Positions 51,509 to 61,131 are shown, counted from the stretch's first letter. The stretch: 64,000 nucleotides of DNA from Paludibacteraceae bacterium (GCA_017446585.1 JAFSQL010000006.1:144329-208328), one strand, 5' to 3'. Notes: generated from the letters alone by a model not told the origin. Translations and numbers: made by a program.

Positions 51509-52744
51509 TTATGGTTCGCAGAGAATGGGTCTTGAAAGAGTGCAACGGAGGCAGTCATGAAGGTCGCAGTAGGAGGTTTTCAGTTCCAAAAGGGCTTGGC
51601 TGTCCGCTGCATTTTCGGCAATGATGCCGACGGATGCCCAACGTTTCGTGATGTTGTTTGACTCTGCGGATAGGGAGGATAAAATGTCAAGTGACTTGTC
51701 GCATAGTGACTGCTTGCCACGCATTTTCCCATAGAGAAAAAGCGATGGAACCACAGCATTGATAATCAACGATTCGATGGATTGTCGTCCTAAACGTGCC
51801 ACGGGAATCAAGTTATCGTTGGCGTCAGTGGCAAAGGCTCCGTAGGCGTTTTCGATGTTCGGATTCTCGATGATGCGTGATAGCGCTCCGTCCATTCGGG
51901 TCACTAAGTCCGCTAAGATGCCAATTCTCGCGATGGGTGAGTTAGCTGGGCGCGTTTTGAATTTCCATAGTGAGTTGTCAATGGGTCGAAGAGAAAACTT
52001 CTTGCTCAAGTAGAGGTATTCCATACGTAGCCGGTCGGCAGAGAGCGGGGCTGACGTGGCGAAGCGATCAATCAGTCCTGACTGACCCATCAGGAGCGCT
52101 TCAACCTGTAGGTGATTGTCTTTGTGTTTGCCTATGATGTTTAAGGGCAATGACTTGGCGAGTTGTTCCATCGCCTCGCCGTTCACTCCAAACCCCAGTC
52201 CTCGTGCCAACAAGATATAAAAGGCTTCACGCCAGTCACCGCCGTTTTGTCCGAGATAGGCTTGCATCGCTGCCGTCTTGTGTCGTAGTCGTTCCACGAG
52301 GCAACGATCCAAGCAGTTGCGAAGTGCGGCTTTGTTTACCTTTCCGACAGTTTGGGCGCATGGCACGAAAAGGGAAGCGGATTGAAGTGTTTGGTAGCGT
52401 TTGACAATATGGTCGGGAATGCGTAGTTCCACTTGTGGAATCTCCTCGCCTGACGGTCGTCGAACAACAGTGTCGGCAAGTCGCACCACGTGCAGGATGA
52501 CATTGTCGTAGGCGCGGTCCAAGTCATGACCATGGCGAAACCAGTCACTGGCACGGTCGTGAATCTCAATGTTGCCAACCCACGTCATGCCATCCAGCAC
52601 AATTTTGGCGTTGAAGAAATCGGGACCGTCCTTGTCATTGCGAATGCCTACGGACAAGACGTCCACGACCAACCCGTCCCGGGTAGTCAGGTCGGGAAGG
52701 AAAAGGCGTTGTGCCCATGCGTATTGGAGGAAGTCTTCGTTCAT
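51509..52744 (-). CDS. DUF2851 family protein
   Basis: The 411-residue protein starts MNEDFLQYAWAQRLFLP and contains DGPDFFNAKIVLDGMTWVGNIEIH, SDWFRHGHD and YDNVILHVV, the hallmark of DUF2851, found mainly in Bacteroidetes. The D-x(n)-E-I-H arrangement recalls PD-(D/E)XK-like folds, but no catalytic role is established. It has no signal peptide. It is the last gene of a leftward run with the polysaccharide deacetylase and the DUF2723 genes, 33 bases from the former. Confidence 0.85.
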   Translation of the reverse strand: MNEDFLQYAWAQRLFLPDLTTRDGLVVDVLSVGIRNDKDGPDFFNAKIVLDGMTWVGNIEIHDRASDWFRHGHDLDRAYDNVILHVVRLADTVVRRPSGEEIPQVELRIPDHIVKRYQTLQSASLFVPCAQTVGKVNKAALRNCLDRCLVERLRHKTAAMQAYLGQNGGDWREAFYILLARGLGFGVNGEAMEQLAKSLPLNIIGKHKDNHLQVEALLMGQSGLIDRFATSAPLSADRLRMEYLYLSKKFSLRPIDNSLWKFKTRPANSPIARIGILADLVTRMDGALSRIIENPNIENAYGAFATDANDNLIPVARLGRQSIESLIINAVVPSLFLYGKMRGKQSLCDKSLDILSSLSAESNNITKRWASVGIIAENAADSQALLELKTSYCDLHDCLRCTLSRPILCEP

Positions 52745-52777
52745 AAGCGAAATTTTCTCCTTTTTATCGGCATTTTG

Positions 52778-53395
52778 TCACTCTCCAACTAATTGGAAGG
52801 AGTAGCCCTTGCGCTTGTAAAACTCAATGGCTTCTGGTAGAACCGCTAAGCAATTCTTTGCGGCTTTCACGTTGTCATGGAAGACGACGATGCTGCCGTT
52901 TCGGCTGTACCAGTGTACGATACGCATGACGTGTTTGGGAGAGAGGCGTTGGTTGTAATCACGTGTGATGACATCCCAAAGCACAATGCGGTATTTCTGT
53001 TTCAATTCCTTTAATTGTCGAGGCATCATGTGTCCGTAGGGAGGACGGAAAAGATCAGAGTGAATGTAGGCATCCGCCTTTTCGGCCTGTCGCATGAAGT
53101 AGCGCGTGGAACTGTTCCACCCGCTCACGTGGTTAAACGTGTGATTGCCTACGGCATGTCCTTCCGCCTTTATCTGTTCAAAGACCTCGGGATATTTCAT
53201 CACGTTCTCGCCCACGCAGAAGAAGGTCGCTTTCACGTTGTAGCGTCTCAGTATCTCAAGGATGCGATAGGTGCTTTGAGGCGTTGGACCGTCATCGAAG
53301 GTCAGGTAGATGACTTTCTCACCATGCTTGCGAACACGCCACAAGGCACCCTTGTAGAACCATTTGAGAAGGAAGAATGGGCGTTCTACAAACAT
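52778..53395 (-). CDS. Polysaccharide deacetylase (NodB/CE4) family protein
   Basis: A 205-residue CE4 enzyme with motif 1 LTFDDGPTP, motif 2 VGNHTFNH (zinc His pair), motif 3 FRPPYG and motif 4 IVLWDVITRDY. These hydrolases remove N- or O-acetyl groups from cell-wall or surface glycans. No signal peptide is visible, but an uncleaved N-terminal hydrophobic stretch is also lacking, so its compartment is uncertain. It begins 7 bases after the DUF2723 C-terminal frame ends. Confidence 0.9.
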   Translation of the reverse strand: MFVERPFFLLKWFYKGALWRVRKHGEKVIYLTFDDGPTPQSTYRILEILRRYNVKATFFCVGENVMKYPEVFEQIKAEGHAVGNHTFNHVSGWNSSTRYFMRQAEKADAYIHSDLFRPPYGHMMPRQLKELKQKYRIVLWDVITRDYNQRLSPKHVMRIVHWYSRNGSIVVFHDNVKAAKNCLAVLPEAIEFYKRKGYSFQLVGE

Positions 53396-53402
53396 TGGTC
53401 TA

Positions 53403-55775
53403 TCAATTTATGGACCTGTTGCCGACGAACTTGCCGTAGTGTCGTTCGAACTCAGCCGCCCACTTCTCCAACATCTCCTTGCGGTTGTTCTCTTCCAGAA
53501 CGGCAAGCGAATTTTGCATCTCGGCAAGGTGTTGTTCGGAGTTCTCACTTACGGTGCCGCGTTTTGACGGAGCAAGTGCGCCATACCATTTCAGGTACTG
53601 GTCGTTGCGAACCATCAGTTTTTCGATGATGCGGTCTGCCTTTGCCGTGTCTCCCGCGCGATAATACATGCGCGCGAAGAAGAGTGAGGCGTAGTCGTAA
53701 GCAACGGTGGCTTCCGGGATCTGTTCCTCGCAGTAATCCAGAACGGCCTTCACGCTGTCACGCTTCCCCTCCTGCTCCAATGCTTCCGCCAGTTGCAAGA
53801 ACATGCGGCGCATGGTCAGGCACATACGCGTGTTGGTCTCGTCGAGGTAGAGCGTGGTGTCCTTCAGATTGCCAAACTTGAATTTGTGCATCATGTTGTC
53901 GTACATGATGTCGGTGTTCACGCTTCCGCCATTGGTGCGTTTCGGAACGATTCGGTTGGCAAGACCTTCGAGTTGGAAGTTGTTTTGCATGCCGAGGAAC
54001 ATGTCGTTGCCCACAGTGACGGAATAGTAGATAGGTCGTTCCCAATGAGCCTTGGCAAGCATCTCCAAAATCATCTCCTCATGTTTGTAAAGTCTATCCT
54101 TCAACGTCAGGAACATGGCGGTGTCCAAATCAGAAGCGTCTTTCACGAAGGCGTTTTCAGCCATGTATTTTTCTTTGTTCACAGGGATGTAGCAATACTT
54201 GCCAGGCAAGATGCCGTTGCCACCATTTTTCTCCGTTAGTTCGTCGTTGAGCAAGTAGGTGTTGATGGCTTCTTCCAGGTTGAAGATGTTCACGGTGTCG
54301 GCGAAGACATCACAGATGTCACGTGTTCCTTGAACGTATTGATAGCGTTTCCACTCGATAGGCAACGCCTTGCTTAGGTAAGCGTCACGGCGCATCTGAT
54401 CAATGTACCAGTCCGTTTGCAGGTACGAGAGGTTGCAGACGCGGACATCGGTACGCACGCCTTCCACTTCTTGCAGGTACCATAACGGGAAGGTGTCGTT
54501 GTCGCCATTGGTGAATATCACGGCATTAGGGGCGCATGACATTAGATAGTCGTAACCGAAGTCGCGACATACGTATCGGTTGGAGCGGTCGTGGTCATCC
54601 CAGTTTTGTCCTGCCATCTGTGCAGGAACGAGGAGGCAAGCCGCGCTGACGGCACTGGCACTCGCTATGCGCAAGCGACTGTCCTTCACCTTGTCCATGA
54701 ACCATGACAGAATGCCCAGCACGCCCAATCCAATCCAAATGGCGTAGGCGTAGAAGGAGCCAGCATAGGCGTAGTCTCGTTCACGAGGTTGGTAAGGTGT
54801 TTGGTTCAGGTATAGCACGATTGCCAAGCCTGTCATGAAGAAGAAGACTCCTACGATGGCAAGACTTTCTTTTCCAGCTCGTTTACGGCTCATTTGGTAG
54901 CTGATTCCAATCAATCCAAGTATGAAAGGCAACAGGTAATAGACATTGCGTCCTTTGTTGTTCTTCATGTCATCGGGCAGCGTATCATAATCGCCCTCGA
55001 TGGTGCTGTCGATGAACGGAATGCCAGTTAGGAACATGCCTTTGTCGCGTTCGCCATAGCCCTGTTGGTCGTTTTGTCGTCCGCTGAAGTTCCAAAGGAA
55101 ATAGCGGCAATACATATACATGACTTGGTAATTGAAGAAGAACTTGAGGTTCTGTCCGAACGAAGGCACCGTGTTTTTGTGCGCTGGGTCGTTTGGCATC
55201 CTGTAGCGTACGCGTTTGGTAGGTGCTCCCGCCCACTCCTTGTAGGCGTTCACGTGGCTGCCTTGGCTGCTATACATGCGTGGGAACAGCGTGCAAGTCT
55301 CGTCAACATATTTGTAGTCCTTCACGCTGTCAGTGACGATGTAGGTGTCTTTCTCGTCTTCGTTCATCTTCTCCTTGGCACTCCAAACCACGCCTTCTAT
55401 GTCTGTCTTAGGCTTGTAGTAGCCTGAACCCGTAGGTTCCCAAATCAAGTCGGCGTTGTAGTAAGGACCGTAGAATAGAGGTCGGTTGCCATATTGTTCG
55501 CGGTTCAGGTAGCTCTTCAGTGAGAAGGTGTTCTCTGGCGAGTTCTGGTCCATAGGAGGGTTTGCCATCGAACGAATGACAATGACAGCAAAGCTCGAAT
55601 AGCCAATGACGAGCAGCAACACCGAAAGCAGAATCGTGTTTAGCATGACCGAACTGATGTTTGCCTTCTTGATGAAGAACAGCACGATAATCATGGCGAG
55701 GATCAAGATGATGCCAAGCCAAATTTTGCCAGCCACGAACGGAATGCCGCTCAGAGCCATTGCCAGAATGAACAT
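53403..55775 (-). CDS. DUF2723 protein, C-terminal part (second reading frame of a split gene)
   Basis: About 790 residues continuing the DUF2723 protein: six or more membrane helices at the start (MFILAMALSGIPFVAG...), a periplasmic insert (residues about 75-230), further helices with YQPRERDYAYAGSFYAYA, then the soluble C-terminal domain with VIFTNGDNDTFPLWYLQEVEG and DVRVCNLSYLQTDWYIDQM, typical of this Bacteroidetes family. The family is related to protein O-mannosyltransferases, as the name given by databases suggests. The ATG overlaps the TGA of the upstream frame by one base (TGATG). In relatives the two parts are one protein of about 1,000-1,150 residues, so this is either a split gene or a frameshift. 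Confidence 0.82.
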   Translation of the reverse strand: MFILAMALSGIPFVAGKIWLGIILILAMIIVLFFIKKANISSVMLNTILLSVLLLVIGYSSFAVIVIRSMANPPMDQNSPENTFSLKSYLNREQYGNRPLFYGPYYNADLIWEPTGSGYYKPKTDIEGVVWSAKEKMNEDEKDTYIVTDSVKDYKYVDETCTLFPRMYSSQGSHVNAYKEWAGAPTKRVRYRMPNDPAHKNTVPSFGQNLKFFFNYQVMYMYCRYFLWNFSGRQNDQQGYGERDKGMFLTGIPFIDSTIEGDYDTLPDDMKNNKGRNVYYLLPFILGLIGISYQMSRKRAGKESLAIVGVFFFMTGLAIVLYLNQTPYQPRERDYAYAGSFYAYAIWIGLGVLGILSWFMDKVKDSRLRIASASAVSAACLLVPAQMAGQNWDDHDRSNRYVCRDFGYDYLMSCAPNAVIFTNGDNDTFPLWYLQEVEGVRTDVRVCNLSYLQTDWYIDQMRRDAYLSKALPIEWKRYQYVQGTRDICDVFADTVNIFNLEEAINTYLLNDELTEKNGGNGILPGKYCYIPVNKEKYMAENAFVKDASDLDTAMFLTLKDRLYKHEEMILEMLAKAHWERPIYYSVTVGNDMFLGMQNNFQLEGLANRIVPKRTNGGSVNTDIMYDNMMHKFKFGNLKDTTLYLDETNTRMCLTMRRMFLQLAEALEQEGKRDSVKAVLDYCEEQIPEATVAYDYASLFFARMYYRAGDTAKADRIIEKLMVRNDQYLKWYGALAPSKRGTVSENSEQHLAEMQNSLAVLEENNRKEMLEKWAAEFERHYGKFVGNRSIN

Positions 55776-56656
55776 CACCTGTCGGAGGTGGTGAGTTTTT
55801 GGTGCGCCTGCGTCAGTACGACACCTGCCACGAGGGCGGCAAGCAGCAGCACTAAGTAGAAGGCGAATCCGCTGTTGAAAGGCAATCCCATGAAGTTCAC
55901 CATGAGCAGTTCAAACCATGAAGCCACCATTACGATGCCCGGAATTACGCCATACATCATCAGTCCTAAGACGACGAATGAAACCAAGAGGGCGGCGATG
56001 GTGCCTTTCCACGTAGGTTGGTATTTCCTGAAATAGACAATCAAGGCGATGGCGGGAATTGCCAAGAGGTTGAGCAAATGGACACCGATGCTCAACCCCA
56101 TGAGGTAGGCGATGAGCAGCAACCATCGGTTGGCGTGCGCTTCGTCAGCGTGTTCGTCCCACTTCAGGGCGCACCAGACTACCAAGGCGGTGAACAATGA
56201 TGAAAGGGCATAAACCTCGCCCTCGACGGCACTGAACCAAAAAGTGTCGGTAAAGGTGAAGAGCAGCGCGCCAACTAAGCCGGAACCCATGATGGCGATG
56301 ATTTGCTCGGGTTTGAAGTTGCCTTCAGCGTCGGGACGTACAATCTTTTTTGCCAGCATCGTGATGGTCCAGAAGAGGAACAGGATCGTGAAGGCACTTG
56401 CCAATGCCGACATGACGTTCACCATCTTAGCCACGAGGGTCACGTCACCGCCTGCGAAGAGCGTGAAGAAGTGACCGAGCAACATGAAGAACGGTGCGCC
56501 CGGTGGGTGACCTACGTCCAACTTGAATGCCGTGGAGATGAACTCAGGGCAGTCCCAAAAACTGGCTGTGGGTTCGATGGTGCTCAAATAGGTGAATGCG
56601 GCAATGGCGAAAGCCACCCAGCCGCACACGATGTTCCAGAACTTGTAACGCTTCAT
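55775..56656 (-). CDS. DUF2723 protein, N-terminal part (first reading frame of a split gene)
   Basis: The 293-residue N-terminal half holds the DUF2723 domain proper: YLSTIEPTASFWDCPEFISTAFKLDVGHPPGAPF near the start, with the acidic WDCPEF motif in the first loop that resembles GT39/GT-C catalytic loops, followed by eight or so membrane helices. It ends LTQAHQKLTTSDR in a frame that departs from family sequence in the last ten or so residues. The downstream frame takes over at the same point with no loss of family sequence. It may still work if the halves associate. A strong terminator for the upstream gene separates it from the DUF4832 gene. Confidence 0.82.
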   Translation of the reverse strand: MKRYKFWNIVCGWVAFAIAAFTYLSTIEPTASFWDCPEFISTAFKLDVGHPPGAPFFMLLGHFFTLFAGGDVTLVAKMVNVMSALASAFTILFLFWTITMLAKKIVRPDAEGNFKPEQIIAIMGSGLVGALLFTFTDTFWFSAVEGEVYALSSLFTALVVWCALKWDEHADEAHANRWLLLIAYLMGLSIGVHLLNLLAIPAIALIVYFRKYQPTWKGTIAALLVSFVVLGLMMYGVIPGIVMVASWFELLMVNFMGLPFNSGFAFYLVLLLAALVAGVVLTQAHQKLTTSDR

Positions 56657-56703
56657 ACGTGATTAAGAAAAATACAGAGCGCAAATATAGCGATTTATTC
56701 GTG

Positions 56704-56739
56704 AAAAAGAGTGGAGCCGGAACAGCGTCCCGACTCCAC
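56704..56739 (-). terminator. Intrinsic terminator of the DUF4832 gene
   Basis: On the minus strand GTGGAGTCGGGAC (56739-56727) pairs with GTTCCGGCTCCAC (56723-56711), with one wobble, then TCTTTTT. It lies between the stop of the secreted DUF4832 protein and the DUF2723 gene. Confidence 0.85.
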
Positions 56740-56768
56740 ATGCTTCGTGCTAAAACAAGATGTTAACC

Positions 56769-59213
56769 TCAAGGTTTGATGAACTTGTTTGACAGCAACG
56801 CATCTTTCCCCGCCACTTTTGCGACGACAATGAAAATGCTGCCTTTCGCCAAGGCGGCGGTGCTTATCTCATTGGTGTTGCTGACGGTCTTCATGCGTGT
56901 GCCGATGCTTGAATAGAGCGTCATGAACTCCACGTCGGCACCGTCAAGGATGACGTTGTTGCCAGTCTGTCGCCATGCTATCGTCGCGTCTGAAGATGTT
57001 TCGCCCACCGCTGTTGTCGGTTCAATGGCTTCCAAGTCTGCCTTGTAAGGGATGGTCTTGCCTTCCAAGAGTTTGTCGGAAGTGATGGTCACCGCCGGCG
57101 TCTCGTCATCAGCAATGGTGATGCCCGTCACTTCGCAGTCGATGGTGTCGCCCGGAAGCAATCCTTTGAGGGAGATGTCGCTTCTGACGCCCTTGACGGT
57201 GACGAAGGCGTCGTGATACAAAGGAGCCACGCCATTGTTCGTCACCTGCACGATGGCGGAGTTGCTCTTCAAGATGTAATCGGTGACTTCGAGGCTATAA
57301 CCCGCGTTTTGACCCGCTTGCAACATGCGTGCCGCCGTGGCGTAAGAACCCGTAGGAGCGTCGTTGCCGATGACATAGGTCATGTGGTATTTGGCGGCGG
57401 CTTGTTCCCAAGTCACGCCATACATGCCCTCAGGGTTGAGGAATTTCTTCTGGTCATTGGCGGTGTAGTAGGAGATTTCGCCTCCGCAAGGGGCTGTTTT
57501 CCAACGTTTGCCTTGTCCGATGCCGTTCCATTCCGTCTCGTTCCAACCGTCACCTTGGCTGATGTCGTGCTTGCTGTGCATGAACGAATCATCGAAGAGT
57601 CCGAAGTTAAGACCCATCAATGTGGAGGAAGCCGCGATTGGCGTATAGGAGTCGTCGTAAGCGTCAATGGAGATGCTCCAAGGCGTGTTCACGAAGGTTG
57701 AGTTGATGTGTTGCAGGAACTCGCTTTGGTAAGCCTTTGAAGGGAAGTTGACATCAAAGACAGGGTCGGTTCCGTAGGTATGATATTCGCTCCAATGACC
57801 GAATCCTACTTGAATGAAAGCGATGCGAGGGTCGTTGTCGTACTTGGCGGCGAAATCGGTGTAGAATTGCTTCAGGAACCATTTTAACTCCGAGTTGCTC
57901 CAGTCGGCGTAGTAGGTAGGACCATCACCACCGGCATCGGCATTGAAGGTCTCGGTGTAGCCCGGAATGTCACGGATATATTGTGGCACGGCGGTGGAGC
58001 CTGCCACGCCTGTGAGACACGAAGCGCCGGACGATATGGCGCCGTCCTCGCCGGGATATTCGATACGGAAACGGATGATGGCTTGGTGATCACGTGAGGT
58101 GATGTCGTCGAGCAACGCCTCGAACGATGACCAGTCATAGTTGATTTTGTCACCGCTCTTGCCCGTCACCACGGCGCAAGGCAGGCAGTAGGAGTATTCG
58201 AGGGCAATGCTGTTTTTGAGCGTGTTCATCTTGTCGTTGCTTGGCCAGAGCACGATGCCCTTGAGTGGTTCGAGCGTGGTGATTTCGCTTTTGAGTTCAC
58301 CGTGGCGGTCAGTTGAAGTGGATACTTCTTTGACCGTGAGGTTGACGGTGGCGTTGGCTGAATGTCCTGCCGAAGTGGCGGTTACCGTGTAGTCGGTGGC
58401 TGCCTTCACAGCCGTAGGCGTGCCACTGATAGTATAGGTCTTTCCGTCGCCAGAAGCCACGCCCGTGATGCCTGCGGGAAGGGCGGGTGAGACGTCCCAC
58501 GTGGCGGCCTTGTCGGAGGTGATGGTGATGGCGGAGACAGGGTTGTTCACGGTCACCTTCTGTGTGGTGTTGCCTGATGGGGTGAGTACGGGAGCCAGAG
58601 GGTCGGAAGCCGCTTCGAGATAGACACGAACCGCCCAGACGCGCACGGTCTTTCCTAATCCGTAGTCGGCGTTTGTCGTGGAACCTCCGACTTTGATTTT
58701 CTTCACTTGACGATAAAAACGGACGACCGTGGCATCGTCGGTGATGTCGTAGGTCAAGGTCGCGGTGTCAGCAATGTTTGAGTAGGACGACGCTCCTGTG
58801 TGGTCTTGCGTGATGACGAAGTCCGCATTGTCCGTGGCTGAAGTCGCTCCGGCAGCGGTAGCCCAGCCGAGCATCGTGGGGCGAATGGCGGCGTTGGAAG
58901 CGTTGGCGGTGACGTCAATTTCCACTTTCTTGATTTTTCCGGCAGTCGATTTGATTTCCATGTAGCCGGTGTTGACCACGCCGCTTGGTGAGGCATCTAA
59001 TTTGAGCAGGTAGCCGCCTGTGCCAGATGTTAAGGAAGAATAGGAAGATGAGAGTTCAACCGTTCCTCCCGTTACCGAGTAAGACTTAAAGAAGTCTGAG
59101 AACGTGTTGCTTGTGAACGTTACGTCCACGTCCGCTTCTGCCATGACCGTTGATAAGGGGAAACCTAACAACGCAATCAAAAGGCAGAAGAAAAAACTGT
59201 GTTTTTTCTCCAT
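56769..59213 (-). CDS. Large secreted protein: Ig-like domain, DUF4832 glycosidase-like domain, T9SS-type tail
   Basis: An 814-residue exported protein. The signal peptide ends near TVMAEADV. Residues about 27-205 form a beta-rich Ser/Thr domain. Residues 205-295 are a putative Ig-like repeat (ISGTPTAVKAATDYTVTATS). From about 305 a catalytic-looking domain follows, with GIVLWPSNDK, IRFRIEYPGEDG, PRIAFIQVGFGHWSEYHTYG and a DUF4832 section. Tyr/Trp/His-rich loops suggest a carbohydrate-active fold. The C-terminal 70 residues (FMTLYSSIGTRMKTVSN...GSIFIVVAKVAGKDALLSNKFIKP) fit a type A T9SS sorting domain. A -7 element TAAATTTG lies about 44 bases upstream. Substrate unknown. Confidence 0.78.
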   Translation of the reverse strand: MEKKHSFFFCLLIALLGFPLSTVMAEADVDVTFTSNTFSDFFKSYSVTGGTVELSSSYSSLTSGTGGYLLKLDASPSGVVNTGYMEIKSTAGKIKKVEIDVTANASNAAIRPTMLGWATAAGATSATDNADFVITQDHTGASSYSNIADTATLTYDITDDATVVRFYRQVKKIKVGGSTTNADYGLGKTVRVWAVRVYLEAASDPLAPVLTPSGNTTQKVTVNNPVSAITITSDKAATWDVSPALPAGITGVASGDGKTYTISGTPTAVKAATDYTVTATSAGHSANATVNLTVKEVSTSTDRHGELKSEITTLEPLKGIVLWPSNDKMNTLKNSIALEYSYCLPCAVVTGKSGDKINYDWSSFEALLDDITSRDHQAIIRFRIEYPGEDGAISSGASCLTGVAGSTAVPQYIRDIPGYTETFNADAGGDGPTYYADWSNSELKWFLKQFYTDFAAKYDNDPRIAFIQVGFGHWSEYHTYGTDPVFDVNFPSKAYQSEFLQHINSTFVNTPWSISIDAYDDSYTPIAASSTLMGLNFGLFDDSFMHSKHDISQGDGWNETEWNGIGQGKRWKTAPCGGEISYYTANDQKKFLNPEGMYGVTWEQAAAKYHMTYVIGNDAPTGSYATAARMLQAGQNAGYSLEVTDYILKSNSAIVQVTNNGVAPLYHDAFVTVKGVRSDISLKGLLPGDTIDCEVTGITIADDETPAVTITSDKLLEGKTIPYKADLEAIEPTTAVGETSSDATIAWRQTGNNVILDGADVEFMTLYSSIGTRMKTVSNTNEISTAALAKGSIFIVVAKVAGKDALLSNKFIKP

Positions 59214-59256
59214 AATGTGTTTAGATTAAGGTTAATAAATGAACTTAAAGTCGTAG

Positions 59257-59264
59257 CAAATTTA
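59257..59264 (-). promoter_or_regulatory. -7 element (TAAATTTG) of the DUF4832 gene
   Basis: An exact TAnnTTTG match 43 bases before the ATG. A partial -33 (CTTG) stands 20 bp upstream. The gene is a single unit bounded by the terminator at 56704-56739. Confidence 0.55.
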
Positions 59265-59312
59265 CCCTTCAAAAAACAGAAAGGCAAGGGAAAATCGGAA
59301 TTTAAGTTTCTT

Positions 59313-60368
59313 TTAACCTCTCTTAACGAGGCGTCTCCAGCGTTCAATGAGGGTGGTCATGTCGTCGGGCAACTCGCTGTCAAACAGCATTTTTTCGCCT
59401 GTTCGAGGGTGCGTGAATCCCAATTCCTTGGCGTGCAGGGCTTGGCGTGGGCAAACCTCCATGCAATTGCGGATAAAGGCCTTGTAGGTGGCGGATCGTT
59501 CGCCCCATAGAATCTCATTGCCGCCATAGCGTTCGTCGGCGAAGAGCGGGTGACCGATGTGGCGCATGTGCACGCGTATCTGGTGCGTTCTGCCCGTTTC
59601 CAGACGACACTCGACCAAGGTGACATAATCAAACCGCTCTAACACCTTATAGTGTGTCACGGCGGGTTTGCCTACCTCGCTGTCAGGACTGAACACCGCC
59701 ATGCGCAAGCGGTCCTTGGGGTCACGGGCTATGTTGCCTTCAATCCTGCCCTCGTCTTCTTTGAAATCACCCCATACGAGGGCCCTGTAGCGTCGGTGGG
59801 TGGTCTTGTCGAAAAACTGCTTGCCAAGTTTGGTTTTCGCCTCGGGTGTCTTGGCTATGAGCAGCAGCCCGCTCGTGTCCTTGTCAATGCGGTGCACAAG
59901 CCCGACGCTGGGGTCGTTGATGTCGAAACGGGGGTCATCTTTCAGGTGAAAGGCGATGGCGTTGAGCAACGTGCCGTCAAAGTTGCCGAAACCCGGATGC
60001 ACCACGAGCCCGGCTTGCTTGTTGACCACCATGAGGTCATCGTCTTCATAGACCACGTTGATGGGTATGTCCTGCGGGACGATGGTGTAATCGTTGGGCG
60101 GATAGGAGAGCACGAACGAAATCTCGTCCAAGGGTTTCACCTTGTAGTTGGACTTCACCGCCTTGCCGTTGACGAGGATGTTTCCCGCTTCGGCAGCCGC
60201 TTGTATTCGGTTGCGGCTCACGTCCGCCATGCAGTTGGCGAGATACTTGTCTATGCGGACAATGGCGTGCCCCTTGTCAACGACGTTATGAAAATGTTCG
60301 TAACGTTCGTCACCCGCGGCGGTCAGAGGCAGCGTTTCTTCCTCTTCTATGTCCTCATAGTTCGTCAC
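59313..60368 (-). CDS. rluD: RluA-family 23S rRNA pseudouridine synthase (RluD-like)
   Basis: The 351-residue enzyme has an N-terminal S4 domain (IVRIDKYLANCMADVSRNRIQ), then the catalytic GLVHRIDKDTSGLLLIAKT with its nucleophilic Asp, VVNKQAGLVVHPGFGN, and the C-terminal ETGRTHQIRVHMRHIGHPLFADE. RluD modifies helix 69 of 23S rRNA; which paralog this is remains an inference. It follows a PASTA-protein gene by 5 bases, an order known from other Bacteroidales. Confidence 0.92.
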   Translation of the reverse strand: MTNYEDIEEEETLPLTAAGDERYEHFHNVVDKGHAIVRIDKYLANCMADVSRNRIQAAAEAGNILVNGKAVKSNYKVKPLDEISFVLSYPPNDYTIVPQDIPINVVYEDDDLMVVNKQAGLVVHPGFGNFDGTLLNAIAFHLKDDPRFDINDPSVGLVHRIDKDTSGLLLIAKTPEAKTKLGKQFFDKTTHRRYRALVWGDFKEDEGRIEGNIARDPKDRLRMAVFSPDSEVGKPAVTHYKVLERFDYVTLVECRLETGRTHQIRVHMRHIGHPLFADERYGGNEILWGERSATYKAFIRNCMEVCPRQALHAKELGFTHPRTGEKMLFDSELPDDMTTLIERWRRLVKRG

Positions 60369-60373
60369 GCGGC

Positions 60374-61033
60374 CTAAAAGAACTCTTCGATGTCGTGATT
60401 GTGCGGTTGCAATGTGGGTTGTGGCTTGACGGTCACTTCATCGTCAGTGACGATGACTTCCTCGTTGGGGTCGTCCGCCGTGCTGACCACGAGCACCACG
60501 CCACTGCCCACTTCCATTTGGCTGCCCGGTGTCAGTCGCTCGCCGTCAAGCGTCTTCACGTCCAAGACGAGGTCACGGTATTCGTTTGGTTGCAATTCCG
60601 TTCTGATCACTTTCAGTCCTAACGCCTCGAGCGTGGCGCGCGCGCTGCGTTCGCTCGTCTGCGTCACGTCAGGCACGGTCACCTTGGGTTTGTTGTAGGT
60701 GTTGACGGTGACGTAGATGGTGCGTCCTTTCTTCACCTTGCCGTTGGTCGAGGGCGTTTGGTTGATGATGTTGCCCGGGCGGGCGTGTTCGTTATAGACC
60801 GAATCGACCACTTGGCATTTGAGCGAGCGTTCTTTCAGCAGTGGGATGGCTTGGTTCACGGTCAGACCCTGAACGTTGGGAACGACCACTACCTCGCCAT
60901 GATGCGTGTAGAAACGCATGAGGAACAATAATAGCATCGCTAACACGATGAGAGCCACTACGGCGGCAATGAGATGTTTGAGAACCAAACGCGAGAAGAT
61001 GACGCGCAGGTATGATTTTATGTCCGTGCCCAT
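60374..61033 (-). CDS. Membrane-anchored PASTA-domain protein
   Basis: A 219-residue bitopic protein. A cytoplasmic basic N-terminus (GTDIKSYLRVIFSRLVLKH) is followed by one membrane helix (about 20-42) and extracytoplasmic PASTA repeats: VVVPNVQGLTVNQAIPLLKE, then VTVPDVTQTSERSARATLEALGL, and a third partial one. It ends in an acidic tail. PASTA domains elsewhere bind muropeptides or regulate wall synthesis through kinases; no kinase is here. I start at MGTDIK; MTKTMG four codons upstream is possible. Confidence 0.88.
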   Translation of the reverse strand: MGTDIKSYLRVIFSRLVLKHLIAAVVALIVLAMLLLFLMRFYTHHGEVVVVPNVQGLTVNQAIPLLKERSLKCQVVDSVYNEHARPGNIINQTPSTNGKVKKGRTIYVTVNTYNKPKVTVPDVTQTSERSARATLEALGLKVIRTELQPNEYRDLVLDVKTLDGERLTPGSQMEVGSGVVLVVSTADDPNEEVIVTDDEVTVKPQPTLQPHNHDIEEFF

Positions 61034-61131
61034 AGTCTTTGTCATTTGGTTTGGAAAAGAAAAAGGAGGAAGGTGATGTTTCCCTCCTCCTCATCCGTTT
61101 TTCTGTTTTCTGCCACAGGCAGAGAGTTTTT

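Noticed and set aside
59652-60377. 241-residue plus-strand frame opposite rluD
   Set aside because: Antisense shadow of a pseudouridine synthase gene with all motifs intact.
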